Source: an uncultured Clostridia bacterium
Lineage (GTDB): Bacteria > Bacillota > Clostridia > Oscillospirales > Acutalibacteraceae
Assembly: GCA_938034875.1 (NCBI GenBank)
Contig: CALHND010000019.1
Coordinates: 62,001-126,000 of the forward strand
Direction: 5' to 3'
Length of the DNA: 64,000 nt
The position numbers and the translations under genes were made by a program. Shown one piece after another: positions 41,608-51,586 of the stretch. The notes under the pieces were generated by a model. That model was not told where the DNA came from and did no database searches. It saw only the letters and a program-made list of their open reading frames with translations. Position 1 is the first letter of the stretch. Every line of letters starts with the position of its first letter.

Positions 41608-44600
41608 ATGAGGCTAAAGTCCATTGAAATTCAAGGTTTTAAATCCTTTGCTGATAAAACCGTATTGCGGTTTGGCAAGGGAATTACTGCTGTTGTTGGA
41701 CCTAACGGCAGCGGAAAAAGTAACATTTCCGATGCTGTAAGATGGGTTCTCGGCGAGCAGTCTAATAAAACACTGCGCGGATTGAAAATGGAAGATGTCA
41801 TTTTTGGAGGAACGGCTACAAGAAAGCCGCTCGGCTTTGCTGAAGTTACGCTTGTAATTGATAATATTAACCGTCAGCTTGATTGCGATTCTGATGAGGT
41901 GCTTATAACACGGCGTTATTACCGTTCCGGAGAAAGTGAATATCGCATCAATAATGCGAGCGTTCGTTTAAAAGATGTGCATGAGCTGTTTATGGATACC
42001 GGTCTTGGTCGAGATGGCTATTCTATGATAGCTCAAGGAAAAATTGATGATATTATTGGCACAAAAAGCTCTTCGGAGCGCCGTGATATTTTTGAGGAAG
42101 CTGCCGGAATATCTCGTTACCGATATAGAAAAATTGAGGCCGAGCGTAAATTAAATGCAGCCGATGAAAACTTTCTTAGACTTAAAGATATTCTTAGTGA
42201 GCTCGAAGCGCGTGTGGAGCCACTTGCTGAGCAGAGCAAAAAAGCAGAAAAATTTATTGAGTATTCCAAAGATCAGGAGCAATTGCAGATTGGTGTTTGG
42301 CTGCATTCTCTTGCTAAATATAAAGATGTTTTGCGTGAACAGGAAAATAAAATTACTCTTGCACGCACCCAGTATGAAGACATAAGCGATAAAACGGCAG
42401 AAACCGACCGTACACTTGATCAGCTTGCTGAAAGATCACAGCAGCTTATTATTAGCATTGATGAGGCTCGCAGAGCTTCCTCTGAGGCTGAAGAGCAGGC
42501 AACACGAATCGACGGTGATATTGCTGTTAAGCGAAATACAATTGAACATAACTGTTATACAATTTCTCGCATTGAAAAGGATATTGAAAGCTTAAAAACA
42601 GGTGATGTGGCTGTAATTGCCGACTTGGAGCTTAAAAAGGGTCAAATCCAAATTAAAAATGCCGAGATTGAAAAAACCGATGCGCAATTTACCGAGGTAC
42701 AAAGTCAACTGCTCAATCTTGTAAGTGAGAGCGACAGCTATTCACAGCAAATTGAATCAATTAACAAAGAACTGAACATTTTGGCTGCTGCTGCGGCCGA
42801 TCTGAAAATTGAACTTACAACAGCAAAAACATCTGCCGAGGAAATTGATATTCGTACGGCTGATATTGACAAAGCAATCGAAGAAAAAAAGGCAGCCCTA
42901 ACCGAGTCGCAGTCTGAACTTAGCTGTCTTGACGCAGATTTAAAGCATTGCGATGAAACTGCTCATGAATGTAAAAATTCAATTTCCGGCTGCGAAATTC
43001 TTGTGCAAAAGCGCAAAGAAAAATTTGAAGCCATAAAGGAAAATGTAGATAAACTGACGCTGGATGAGGCTGAAAAGCGTAGACGCGCGCAGATGATAGA
43101 AGACCTTGAGAAAAACATGGATGGCTTCGCTCATCCTGTAAAAACAGTCATGAACTGCGCGAAAAATAACGAGCTCAGAGGTATTCACGGCACTGTATAT
43201 CAGCTTTTAAAGGTTGAAAATAAATATGCTGTTGCTATCGAAGTTGCTCTAGGTAACGCGCTGCAAAACATTGTAGTTTCAAGCGAAGAGGATGCAAAGA
43301 CGGCAATAAATTATTTAAAAGCGACCAAAAACGGCCGAGCAACATTTATACCGCTTACATCGGTGCGTCCCCGTCATTTTAAGCACGGTGGTGTTGATGG
43401 CTGCATTGGTTATGTAGGCTTAGCATCGGATCTTGTTTCGTGCGATAAAAAATATAATGTTGTAGCTTCTTCTTTGCTCGGCGAAATTGTGGTTGCAGAG
43501 GATATTGATAGCGCAATTTCGATAGCCAGAAAATACGGATATAATTTTAAGATTGTTACACTTGACGGACAGATTGTAAATTCTGGCGGATCAATGACAG
43601 GTGGATCTCTGTCTAAAAATTCCGGTATTCTTAGCCGTGCAGGTGAGATTGCACGTTTGCGTGAAGCCGCTGACAAAATTGCTGCACAAATTGCGGCCGA
43701 AAATGAACACTTGAAATCAGCTAAAGAGGGCATTGCTTCACTTGAAGCCAACCTCTTGTCATCAAAGGGTGAGCTTACAACAGCAAACGAGGACAAAATT
43801 CGTATTTTGGCTGAGATTAGGCGTGTGTCTGAACAAATTTCGGCATACAATAATGATATAAGCAAACTTTCTGAGGAGAAAAACGCGCTTAATAACCGCG
43901 CATCATTGCTCTCGGAAACCGAGGTACAGTCTGAAAGAAAATTGTCCGAAAATGAAGCTAAATCGGCTGAACTTACAGCACAACTGAGCACATTAACCGG
44001 TGGCAGAGACAATACATCACAGCAGCGTGAGGCGCTGGGTAACAGAGCAGCTGAAATTTCAGCACAGTCGTTTACTCTGAAAAAAGAGGTTGAATTGCTT
44101 CAAATTGCTGTTTCTGAGCTTGAAATGCGTATCAGCGGTCAGTCTCAGCGAACAGATGAGCTTTTGGCCGAAATTGAAAATATTACAAAGCAAAACGCAA
44201 ACATTGAAGTCATAATTTCCGACCTTAACGACCAGTCTGCTATGCTGCGAGAGCGTGCAATGCAGTCGGTTGAAGCGATTAATAATTATAACAACGAGCG
44301 CAACGAAGTTGAAAGACAAATTAGTGAGCTCAGGCAAAGTGAACGCGATAGACTGGGTGATAGAGAGAAGCTCAGCGGTGAACTTGCGCGTCTTGAAGAA
44401 CGCAAGTCGGCTATGGTTCGCGATTATGATGAAACCATACGCAAACTGTACGATGAGTATGGTCTTACTCGAACCGAAGCAGAAGAACGTGGCATCAAAA
44501 TTGACGATATTGCAGCTGCCAATAAGCGACTTTCTGAGCTGAAAAGCAAGATAAAATCGCTTGGCAATGTTAATGTTTCAGCTATCGAAGAGTATAAGGA

Positions 44601-45183
44601 AGTCAGCGAGCGATATGAATTTCTTTCTGCTCAGCTTAGCGATGTTGAAAAGTCAAGAGCCGAACTTAACAAACTGATCAACCAACTGACAGGACAAATG
44701 CAAACACTGTTTGTAGGTAGATTTGATGAAATTAACAAGCATTTTTCAAAAGTATTCTCCGAGTTATTCGGTGGTGGCACAGCTGAACTTCGACTTAGCA
44801 ATCCTGAAAATGTTCTTGAGTCAGGCATTGAAATTATAGTACAGCCTCCCGGAAAGAACATCTCCATTATTGAACAGCTTTCAGGCGGTGAAAAAGCACT
44901 TATTGCTATTTCCATTTACTTTGCAATAATGAAGGTAAATCCGCCTCCTTTCTGTATTCTTGACGAGGTTGATGCTGCACTCGACGATGTAAATGTAACG
45001 CGATTTGCAGAATATTTACGCCGAATGAGCGATGCTACACAGTACATTGTTGTCACTCACAGACGCGGCTCAATGGAAGAAGCTGATATGTTGTATGGCG
45101 TAACTATGCAGGAAAAGGGCATTTCAAAACTGCTTGAGCTTAATGTATTACAAATTGAGCAGCAAATGAATTTAGATAGTTAG
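41608..45183 (+). CDS. smc: chromosome segregation protein SMC
   Basis: 1191 residues. The N-terminal head has Walker A GPNGSGKSN and DAVRWVLGEQS; two long coiled coils flank a hinge (about 510-660, HGTVYQLLKVENKYA and GGSMTGGSLS). The C-terminal head has the signature QLSGGEKALIAI and Walker B FCILDEVDAALDD. It forms the condensin core with ScpA and ScpB (not in the window). ATG 41608 follows GGAAGTGAG; the previous gene's stop lies just before it. Confidence 0.96.
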   Translation: MRLKSIEIQGFKSFADKTVLRFGKGITAVVGPNGSGKSNISDAVRWVLGEQSNKTLRGLKMEDVIFGGTATRKPLGFAEVTLVIDNINRQLDCDSDEVLITRRYYRSGESEYRINNASVRLKDVHELFMDTGLGRDGYSMIAQGKIDDIIGTKSSSERRDIFEEAAGISRYRYRKIEAERKLNAADENFLRLKDILSELEARVEPLAEQSKKAEKFIEYSKDQEQLQIGVWLHSLAKYKDVLREQENKITLARTQYEDISDKTAETDRTLDQLAERSQQLIISIDEARRASSEAEEQATRIDGDIAVKRNTIEHNCYTISRIEKDIESLKTGDVAVIADLELKKGQIQIKNAEIEKTDAQFTEVQSQLLNLVSESDSYSQQIESINKELNILAAAAADLKIELTTAKTSAEEIDIRTADIDKAIEEKKAALTESQSELSCLDADLKHCDETAHECKNSISGCEILVQKRKEKFEAIKENVDKLTLDEAEKRRRAQMIEDLEKNMDGFAHPVKTVMNCAKNNELRGIHGTVYQLLKVENKYAVAIEVALGNALQNIVVSSEEDAKTAINYLKATKNGRATFIPLTSVRPRHFKHGGVDGCIGYVGLASDLVSCDKKYNVVASSLLGEIVVAEDIDSAISIARKYGYNFKIVTLDGQIVNSGGSMTGGSLSKNSGILSRAGEIARLREAADKIAAQIAAENEHLKSAKEGIASLEANLLSSKGELTTANEDKIRILAEIRRVSEQISAYNNDISKLSEEKNALNNRASLLSETEVQSERKLSENEAKSAELTAQLSTLTGGRDNTSQQREALGNRAAEISAQSFTLKKEVELLQIAVSELEMRISGQSQRTDELLAEIENITKQNANIEVIISDLNDQSAMLRERAMQSVEAINNYNNERNEVERQISELRQSERDRLGDREKLSGELARLEERKSAMVRDYDETIRKLYDEYGLTRTEAEERGIKIDDIAAANKRLSELKSKIKSLGNVNVSAIEEYKEVSERYEFLSAQLSDVEKSRAELNKLINQLTGQMQTLFVGRFDEINKHFSKVFSELFGGGTAELRLSNPENVLESGIEIIVQPPGKNISIIEQLSGGEKALIAISIYFAIMKVNPPPFCILDEVDAALDDVNVTRFAEYLRRMSDATQYIVVTHRRGSMEEADMLYGVTMQEKGISKLLELNVLQIEQQMNLDS

Positions 45184-45191
45184 GAGAAAAA

Positions 45192-46106
45192 ATGGGTTTT
45201 TTTAAAAAAATCAGCGATGGATTGAAAAAAACCAGAGACTCATTTATGGGAGCTTTGAGCACGATGCTTAACAGCTTTACAAAAATTGATGAGGACCTGT
45301 TTGAAGAACTTGAAGAAATACTTATAATGTCCGATATAGGCATCAGTACTGCCGATAAAATATGCACGGCTTTAAGAGAGCGTGTAAAGCACGACGGAAT
45401 TACTGATCCGGCACTGATAAAAGGTATTCTTAAAGAAATCATATCGCAAATGGTGTCAGGCGAACAGCAGCTAAAGCTTACTACTAAGCCGTCTATTATA
45501 CTTGTTATAGGAGTAAACGGTGCAGGCAAAACAACTACTATTGGAAAAATGGCACTCCAACTTAAAAACGAAGGAAAAAGTGTAATTCTTGGTGCTGCTG
45601 ACACATTTCGTGCTGCAGCAATTGACCAGCTGGGCGTATGGGCACAGCGCGCCGGCGTTCCCATGATAAGCAATGCTGAAGGAGCTGACCCCGCATCAGT
45701 AGTATTTGATACAATATCAACAGCAAAAGCACGCGGTTGCGATGTTATAATTTGTGACACTGCCGGCCGTCTGCATAATAAAAAATATCTAATGGATGAA
45801 CTTGCAAAAATATTCCGCATAGTAAAGCGTGAGCTGCCTGATGCTGACATGGAAGCATTACTTGTGCTTGACGCTACTACCGGACAAAACGCCGTAAATC
45901 AAGCAAAAGAGTTTAGTTCCGTTGCAGAAATCAGCGGTATTGTTCTTACAAAACTTGACGGCACTGCAAGGGGCGGGGTAGTCGTAACTATTCAAGATGA
46001 GCTTAATATTCCTGTTAAATATATCGGTGTTGGCGAGCAAATTGATGATTTACAACCATTTGATCCCGATGACTTTGCTAACGCGTTATTTGAGGTAGGA
46101 CAGTAA
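45192..46106 (+). CDS. ftsY: signal recognition particle receptor FtsY
   Basis: 304 residues. A short helical N domain (without the long acidic region of E. coli FtsY) and the G domain: GVNGAGKTTTIGKMA, the insertion box AADTFRAAAIDQL, DTAGRLHN, and TKLDGTARGG. It receives SRP-bound nascent chains at the membrane. AGGAG lies 6 bases before the ATG. The smc-ftsY order is standard in Firmicutes. Confidence 0.96.
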   Translation: MGFFKKISDGLKKTRDSFMGALSTMLNSFTKIDEDLFEELEEILIMSDIGISTADKICTALRERVKHDGITDPALIKGILKEIISQMVSGEQQLKLTTKPSIILVIGVNGAGKTTTIGKMALQLKNEGKSVILGAADTFRAAAIDQLGVWAQRAGVPMISNAEGADPASVVFDTISTAKARGCDVIICDTAGRLHNKKYLMDELAKIFRIVKRELPDADMEALLVLDATTGQNAVNQAKEFSSVAEISGIVLTKLDGTARGGVVVTIQDELNIPVKYIGVGEQIDDLQPFDPDDFANALFEVGQ

Positions 46107-46108
46107 AT

Positions 46109-46696
46109 ATGGATTTTATTCTTGCAACTAAAAACAATCATAAATTAATAGAAATGCAGCGAATTTTATCTCCGCTTGGCATAAATGTAAAAAGCGAATC
46201 TGATTTTGATTTTCCGTTTGAAGATGTTGAGGAAAATGGCAGTACTTTTGAAGAAAATGCACTGCTGAAAGCACGATCTGCTTCAAGGCAATCAGGATTA
46301 CCTGCTATTGCAGATGATTCAGGACTGTGTGTAGATGCTCTTGACGGTGCACCGGGCATATATTCTGCTCGTTATGCCGGTGACGGCAGCAGTGAAAGTA
46401 ATAATAAAAAATTGCTCGAAAATTTAAAGGATGTTTCTGATGAAAAGCGCACAGGTAAATTTGTTTGCGCTGTATGCTGTTACTTTTCTGAAGATAATTA
46501 CTTTTTTGTTCGCGGAGAATGTAATGGATATATTGCACATGAGTGCCACGGCAACGGTGGTTTCGGTTATGACCCGCTGTTTATTCATAACGGTGTCAGC
46601 TTTGCTGAAATGTCAGCCGAAGAAAAGGATAAATGTAGCCACAGAGGCATTGCAATGCGTTTGTTGTGCAAAAAACTTAATGAATATATAAAGTGA
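46109..46696 (+). CDS. dITP/XTP pyrophosphatase (RdgB/HAM1)
   Basis: 195 residues. It removes non-canonical purine nucleotides by hydrolysis to monophosphates. Motifs: ATKNNHKLIEM, EENGSTFEENALLKA, ADDSGLCVDAL, GIYSARYAG, GGFGYDPLF and the final SHRGIAM (SHR motif). It starts 2 bases after ftsY ends and is followed by yhbY. Confidence 0.94.
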   Translation: MDFILATKNNHKLIEMQRILSPLGINVKSESDFDFPFEDVEENGSTFEENALLKARSASRQSGLPAIADDSGLCVDALDGAPGIYSARYAGDGSSESNNKKLLENLKDVSDEKRTGKFVCAVCCYFSEDNYFFVRGECNGYIAHECHGNGGFGYDPLFIHNGVSFAEMSAEEKDKCSHRGIAMRLLCKKLNEYIK

Positions 46697-46705
46697 GGAT
46701 AAAAT

Positions 46706-46999
46706 ATGATTACAAGTAAACAAAGAGCACAGTTGCGCAGTCTTGCCAACGGAATGCAGGCGATTTTTCAGGTTGGCAAAGGCGGCGTAGGTGAAGCTTT
46801 GATAAAGCAGGTTGACGATGCGCTTGAAGCACGTGAACTAATTAAATTAACTGTTCTTGAAAATGCACAAACAACCTCAAGAAAAGTAGCAGACGAAATT
46901 GCACCAAAAGTAAATGCTGATGTAATTCAGGTAATTGGTTCAAAGTTTGTTTTATACCGCGAAAGTAAAGAGCATAAGGAAATAGTTTTAGTAAAATGA
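46706..46999 (+). CDS. yhbY: CRM-domain RNA-binding protein YhbY
   Basis: 97 residues forming one CRM domain: ITSKQRAQLRSLAN, the GxxG loop in QVGKGGVG, and SKFVLYRES. Members bind the pre-50S particle. GAGGATAAA precedes the ATG. It overlaps nadD by ATGA. Confidence 0.93.
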   Translation: MITSKQRAQLRSLANGMQAIFQVGKGGVGEALIKQVDDALEARELIKLTVLENAQTTSRKVADEIAPKVNADVIQVIGSKFVLYRESKEHKEIVLVK

Positions 47000-47592
47000 A
47001 AATACTTGTTTTTGGCGGAACTTTCAATCCCGTGCACAACGGTCATGTGGCAATGTGCAAGGTAGCACAGGAGAAAATTTCACCTGATTTGACGCTTATA
47101 ATTCCGACCTATATGCCGCCTCATAAAGCCGTAAACGGCATATTACTTGACGGCCAGGACAGAATGAATATGTGCAGGCTTGCGTTTGAACAATTTGAAA
47201 ACACGCAAGTCAGCGATATTGAACTTGCTGCACATGAAAAAAGTTACACTATCATTACTTTGCAAAAGCTGCATGAAAAATATCCAACCGCCGATATTTA
47301 TATGCTGTGCGGTGCGGATATGTTTTTAACGCTTAAAACATGGTATAAGTATGATCAAATAATTAAATTGGCGACTATTTGCGCCGTCCCTCGTGATGGT
47401 GGAGTAGATGAACTATTTGAATATGCAAAATCGGATGGTTTATACGGTGGCAACTATATAATTATTAACACTCCCACCATCGATATTTCATCAACCGAGA
47501 TACGCGAGTGCATAATATCAGGAAAAGGTACTGAAAATATGTTGCCGAAAAAAGTTGCAGATTATATAAAAGAAAACAAACTGTTCAGGTGA
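46996..47592 (+). CDS. nadD: nicotinate-nucleotide adenylyltransferase
   Basis: 198 residues. FGGTFNPVHNGHVAM is the nucleotide-binding T/HxxH motif; PTYMPPHKA and STEIRECI (SxTxxR type) follow. It adenylates nicotinate mononucleotide in NAD synthesis. Start is coupled to yhbY. The yhbY-nadD-yqeK-rsfS order is conserved in Firmicutes. Confidence 0.95.
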   Translation: MKILVFGGTFNPVHNGHVAMCKVAQEKISPDLTLIIPTYMPPHKAVNGILLDGQDRMNMCRLAFEQFENTQVSDIELAAHEKSYTIITLQKLHEKYPTADIYMLCGADMFLTLKTWYKYDQIIKLATICAVPRDGGVDELFEYAKSDGLYGGNYIIINTPTIDISSTEIRECIISGKGTENMLPKKVADYIKENKLFR

Positions 47593-47597
47593 ATTAA

Positions 47598-48158
47598 ATG
47601 AATGAGAGCTATAAAGCTATAATTAAGCCAAAACTGACAGAGCGTCGCTATTACCATTCGCTTTGTGTTGCCGATGAAGCAATCAGGCTTGCGGAAAAAT
47701 ACGGTTGCAATACAGAAAAAGCTTATACCGCCGGAATATTACATGATATCATTAAGGATACGCCAAAAGAAGAAATGTTGAAAATGTTTGACAACTTTGG
47801 TATAATATTATCCGATATTGAAAAACAGGCACCCAAATTATGGCACGCAATACTGGGAAGCGAGTATGTTAAGCGAGTGCTTAACATTAATGATGACGAT
47901 GTAATTTCTGCAATCAGGTATCATACCACGGCAAAAGCGAATATGTCACTGCTTGAAAAGGTAATTTATCTTGCTGATTTCACATCTATGGACCGTGACT
48001 ACAACGGGGTTGACGAAATGCGAGATGCGGTAACAAAGGACTTGGACGAAGCAATGAAAATTGCGCTTAAATTCTCGGTTTGCGATTTAGCGGAGCAAGG
48101 AAGAGCAATACATCCGGATACTATTAACGCGTATAATGAAGCGTTTATTAATAAGTGA
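47598..48158 (+). CDS. yqeK: HD-domain hydrolase YqeK (Ap4A hydrolase type)
   Basis: 186 residues. The HD motif is in AGILHDIIKD, with an earlier metal-ligand His in RYYHSLCVADEA and others in WHAILGSEYV and IRYHTTA. B. subtilis YqeK was reported to split diadenosine tetraphosphate to ADP. GGTGAATTA precedes the ATG. Confidence 0.92.
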   Translation: MNESYKAIIKPKLTERRYYHSLCVADEAIRLAEKYGCNTEKAYTAGILHDIIKDTPKEEMLKMFDNFGIILSDIEKQAPKLWHAILGSEYVKRVLNINDDDVISAIRYHTTAKANMSLLEKVIYLADFTSMDRDYNGVDEMRDAVTKDLDEAMKIALKFSVCDLAEQGRAIHPDTINAYNEAFINK

Positions 48159-48166
48159 GGTTTAAA

Positions 48167-48529
48167 ATGAAGAGTAATGAAATTTTAAAAGTTGCTGTTA
48201 AAGCACTTGATTCAAAAAAAGCTGTAAATATTCAGGCTGTTGAGGTTGGAGATCTCACCATTTTGACTGAATGTTTTGTTATAGCAAACGGTACATCGAG
48301 CACTCATGTTCGTTCACTTGCCGACGAAGTTGAATATCAGCTTTCGCAGGCAGGTTTTGAGCCTCACCACATCGAAGGTAAAGCTACAGGTTGGATTTTG
48401 CTTGACTACGATACCGTAATTATTCATGTCTTTACCCGTGAAGCAAGAGAGTTCTATTCCCTTGATAGACAATGGCGGGACGGTAATTTTATTGATTTGT
48501 CTGAATATTTGGATAATCAAGGAGAGTAA
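48167..48529 (+). CDS. rsfS: ribosome silencing factor RsfS
   Basis: About 120 residues. It binds L14 on the 50S subunit and blocks joining to 30S when nutrients are low. Typical segments are DLTILTECFVIANGTSS, HVRSLADEVE, EGKATGWILLDY and VIIHVF, ending YSLDRQWRDG. GTGAGG precedes ATG 48167, which lies just after the yqeK stop. Confidence 0.94.
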   Translation: MKSNEILKVAVKALDSKKAVNIQAVEVGDLTILTECFVIANGTSSTHVRSLADEVEYQLSQAGFEPHHIEGKATGWILLDYDTVIIHVFTREAREFYSLDRQWRDGNFIDLSEYLDNQGE

Positions 48530-48533
48530 AACT

Positions 48534-50942
48534 ATGAAATATGATTTTAAATCGATTGAAAAGAAATGGCAGGATAGATGGTATGAAAGCGGCGTATTTC
48601 ATGCTGAAAATACCAGCGATAAACCACAGTTTTATGGCTTGGTAGAGTTTCCGTACCCATCCGGTCAGGGACTTCATGTAGGTCATCCGCGCTCATACAC
48701 AGCCATTGATATTATTTGCCGTAAAAAGCGCCTTGAGGGCTACAATGTTCTTTATCCGATTGGCTGGGACGCATTTGGCTTGCCTACAGAAAATTTTGCT
48801 ATCAAAAATCACATTCACCCCGAAATTGTTACAAAGCAAAATGTTGCTAATTTTAAAAGACAATTAAAATCACTTGGATTTTCATTTGACTGGGATAGAG
48901 AAATAAATACAACCGACCCTGAGTATTATAAATGGACACAGTGGATTTTCCTCCAGATGTTCAAAAAGGGGCTGGCATATAAAAAAGAAATGGCTGTTAA
49001 CTGGTGTACTTCGTGCAAGTGCGTGCTTGCAAACGAAGAAGTGGTTAACGGCGTATGTGAGCGTTGCGGAAGCGAAGTTGTTCGCAAAACAAAGAGTCAG
49101 TGGATGCTTAAAATAACAGCATATGCTGAGCGCCTGCTTAATGACCTTGAGACCGTAGACTATATAGATCGTGTAAAAACTCAGCAGCGCAACTGGATTG
49201 GCCGTTCAACAGGTGCTGAGGTTAAGTTTGAAACCACTCTTGGCGACGATTTGATGATATATACCACACGTCCTGATACTCTTTTCGGTGCTACATACAT
49301 GGTTGTTTCACCAGAGCATCCTCTTATCGAAAAATGGGCAGACAAGCTAAGTAATATCGATGATGTAAGAAAGTATCAGGCTGAGGCGGCTAAAAAATCC
49401 GACTTTGAGCGTACCGAGCTTGCAAAGGAAAAAACCGGAGTTAAGCTTGACGGTGTAAGGGCCATAAATCCCGTTAATAACACTGAAATTCCGATTTTTA
49501 TTTCTGATTATGTTCTTATTTCTTACGGCACCGGCGCTATTATGGCTGTTCCTGCTCATGATACACGCGACTGGGACTTTGCAAAGGAATTCGGACTTCC
49601 TATTATCGAAGTTGTAGCGGGTGGAAATGTTGAAGAGGCTGCATTTACCGACTGTGCTAACGGCACGATGGTTAATTCAGGCTTCCTTAACGGAAAAAGT
49701 GTGGAAGAAGCAAAGGTTGCCATTGTTGAATGGCTTACTGAAAAGGGCATTGGCTCAGAAAAGGTTAACTACAAGCTGCGTGACTGGGTATTCTCTCGTC
49801 AAAGATACTGGGGCGAGCCTATTCCGATCATCCATTGTGACGATTGCGGATACGTTCCCGTTGACGAGGCTGATTTACCTGTTCGTTTGCCGAATGTTGA
49901 ATCCTATGAACCAACTGATAACGGTGATTCACCGCTTGCTAATATACCCGAATGGTTTAATACCACTTGTCCTAAATGTGGCAAGCCTGCAATGCGCGAG
50001 CTGGATACCATGCCGCAGTGGGCTGGCTCATCTTGGTACTTTTTGCGCTACTGTGACCCGCATAACAGCGAGCAGCTTGCTTCAAAGGAAGCGCTTGAAT
50101 ACTGGACTCCTGTTTCGTGGTATAACGGAGGTATGGAGCATACTACTCTTCACTTGCTTTACAGCCGTTTTTGGCATAAGTTTTTGTACGACATTGGTGT
50201 TGTTCCTACCAGCGAGCCGTATGCAAAGCGTACCAGCCACGGCATGATACTGGGAGAGAACGGCGAAAAAATGTCTAAATCTCGCGGCAATGTAATCAAC
50301 CCTGATGAAATTGTAAATGATTACGGCGCAGATACTATGCGTTTGTATGAGATGTTCATAGGCGACTTTGAAAAAGCAGCACCGTGGAGCTCATCTTCAA
50401 TAAAGGGCTGCAAGCGTTTTCTTGAGCGCATATGGAGCCTTCAGGATAACATTGTTGAAGGAAACACTTATCGCGATGCGCTTGTTGGTGAAATGAACCG
50501 CACTATTAAGAAAGTATCTGCCGATATTGAGGAAATGAAATTTAATACGGCAATTGCTTCACTTATGGCGCTCATTAATGTAATTTCTGACCTTGACGGT
50601 AAAGTTAATCGTGCTGAATATAAAACCATATTGCTGCTTCTTAGCCCATTTGCTCCTCATCTTTGCGAGGAAATTTGGGAAAAGATGAATTTCGGCGGAG
50701 CAATTAACGACCAAAAATGGCCGGAATACGACGAATCTAAGTGCGTAGACAACGAGGTTGAGATAGCACTTCAGGTTAACGGAAAAATTCGTGCCAGAAT
50801 TAATATTAGTGTAGATGAGTCTCAGGATAGCGTCATTGCAAAAGCAAAAGCTAATGAAAAGGTTGCTGCTGAAATTGCAGGAAAGACAATTGTAAAAGAG
50901 CTGTATGTTAAAGGCAAATTGGTTAATATAGTAGTAAGATAA
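48534..50942 (+). CDS. leuS: leucyl-tRNA synthetase
   Basis: 802 residues. It charges tRNA-Leu. The HIGH-type motif is PSGQGLHVGHPRS near 40; the zinc-like CTSCKCVLANEEV and CERCGSEV lie near 160; the editing domain spans about 215-390 with TTRPDTLFGATYMV; KMSKS is in EKMSKSRGNV near 580. ATG 48534 follows GGAGAG and gives the family start MKYDFKSIEKKWQ. It ends the long operon before a strong terminator. Confidence 0.96.
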   Translation: MKYDFKSIEKKWQDRWYESGVFHAENTSDKPQFYGLVEFPYPSGQGLHVGHPRSYTAIDIICRKKRLEGYNVLYPIGWDAFGLPTENFAIKNHIHPEIVTKQNVANFKRQLKSLGFSFDWDREINTTDPEYYKWTQWIFLQMFKKGLAYKKEMAVNWCTSCKCVLANEEVVNGVCERCGSEVVRKTKSQWMLKITAYAERLLNDLETVDYIDRVKTQQRNWIGRSTGAEVKFETTLGDDLMIYTTRPDTLFGATYMVVSPEHPLIEKWADKLSNIDDVRKYQAEAAKKSDFERTELAKEKTGVKLDGVRAINPVNNTEIPIFISDYVLISYGTGAIMAVPAHDTRDWDFAKEFGLPIIEVVAGGNVEEAAFTDCANGTMVNSGFLNGKSVEEAKVAIVEWLTEKGIGSEKVNYKLRDWVFSRQRYWGEPIPIIHCDDCGYVPVDEADLPVRLPNVESYEPTDNGDSPLANIPEWFNTTCPKCGKPAMRELDTMPQWAGSSWYFLRYCDPHNSEQLASKEALEYWTPVSWYNGGMEHTTLHLLYSRFWHKFLYDIGVVPTSEPYAKRTSHGMILGENGEKMSKSRGNVINPDEIVNDYGADTMRLYEMFIGDFEKAAPWSSSSIKGCKRFLERIWSLQDNIVEGNTYRDALVGEMNRTIKKVSADIEEMKFNTAIASLMALINVISDLDGKVNRAEYKTILLLLSPFAPHLCEEIWEKMNFGGAINDQKWPEYDESKCVDNEVEIALQVNGKIRARINISVDESQDSVIAKAKANEKVAAEIAGKTIVKELYVKGKLVNIVVR

Positions 50943-50957
50943 TAGCCATAAATAATT

Positions 50958-51003
50958 AATCACCCCGTATGTTAGGTTATCTAACAAACGGGGTGATTTT
51001 TTT
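50958..51003 (+). terminator. terminator after leuS
   Basis: AATCACCCCGT pairs with ACGGGGTGATT, with an inner TGTTAG/CTAACA helix, and a run of seven T follows. It probably ends the smc-leuS transcription unit. Confidence 0.9.
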
Positions 51004-51036
51004 GCTTATATCAGACATAGTCTAAATAACAATTTT

Positions 51037-51528
51037 TTATTCGTTGACAAGCACTTTTACAATTTCGCCTACATACATTCTGTGAAGGTCTCCATTGTAC
51101 CATTTAAGGCAGCTTTCATCTATAAAACTATCCTCTGACAAATCGCTGGCATATAGTTTACGGCAAACTACAACCAACCGTGCTTTGTCAAAATAAACTG
51201 TACCGTTATCAAAAACAGGGGTAAGACCTGTCTCTGCTGTTTTATCGGTGTCACGACCTGATTTTTTACCGCACACGGCGTGAATATCCTTTCTGTCTCC
51301 GTAAAATGACAGTGTAAAATATTCGTTCTTTTCCATGAATTCATATGTGTATCTCTGCGGGCGAATAACGGTGACAGCAACTTCTTTGCCCCACATTTCG
51401 CCCATGCCGCCCCAGCTTGCAGTCATCATATTATAACCGCTTTCATCGCCTGAGGCAACGAGCATCCACTCATCCGCGATTAGTTTGATTATATTGTCCT
51501 TAATTTCTTTTGCCTTAATTTCTTTCAA
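51037..51528 (-). CDS. flavin reductase-like FMN-binding protein
   Basis: 163 residues with the split-barrel flavin reductase pattern: MMTASWGGMGEMWGK in the N-terminal half, then RPQRYTYEFMEKNEYFTLSFY and HRMYVGEIV at the end. FMN binding and NAD(P)H-linked or ferredoxin-linked reduction are likely, but partner and substrate cannot be told. It lies 3' of spoIIE on the same strand, 58 bases apart. Confidence 0.78.
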   Translation of the reverse strand: MKEIKAKEIKDNIIKLIADEWMLVASGDESGYNMMTASWGGMGEMWGKEVAVTVIRPQRYTYEFMEKNEYFTLSFYGDRKDIHAVCGKKSGRDTDKTAETGLTPVFDNGTVYFDKARLVVVCRKLYASDLSEDSFIDESCLKWYNGDLHRMYVGEIVKVLVNE

Positions 51529-51586
51529 TGTAAATCAACTCCTCTTGTTCTGATTTTATCATATGCTAAAGTTGTTTACAAGTGAA

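Noticed and set aside
42979..44012. Minus-strand frames within smc
   Set aside because: They are antisense shadows of the coiled-coil codons, with no start signals.
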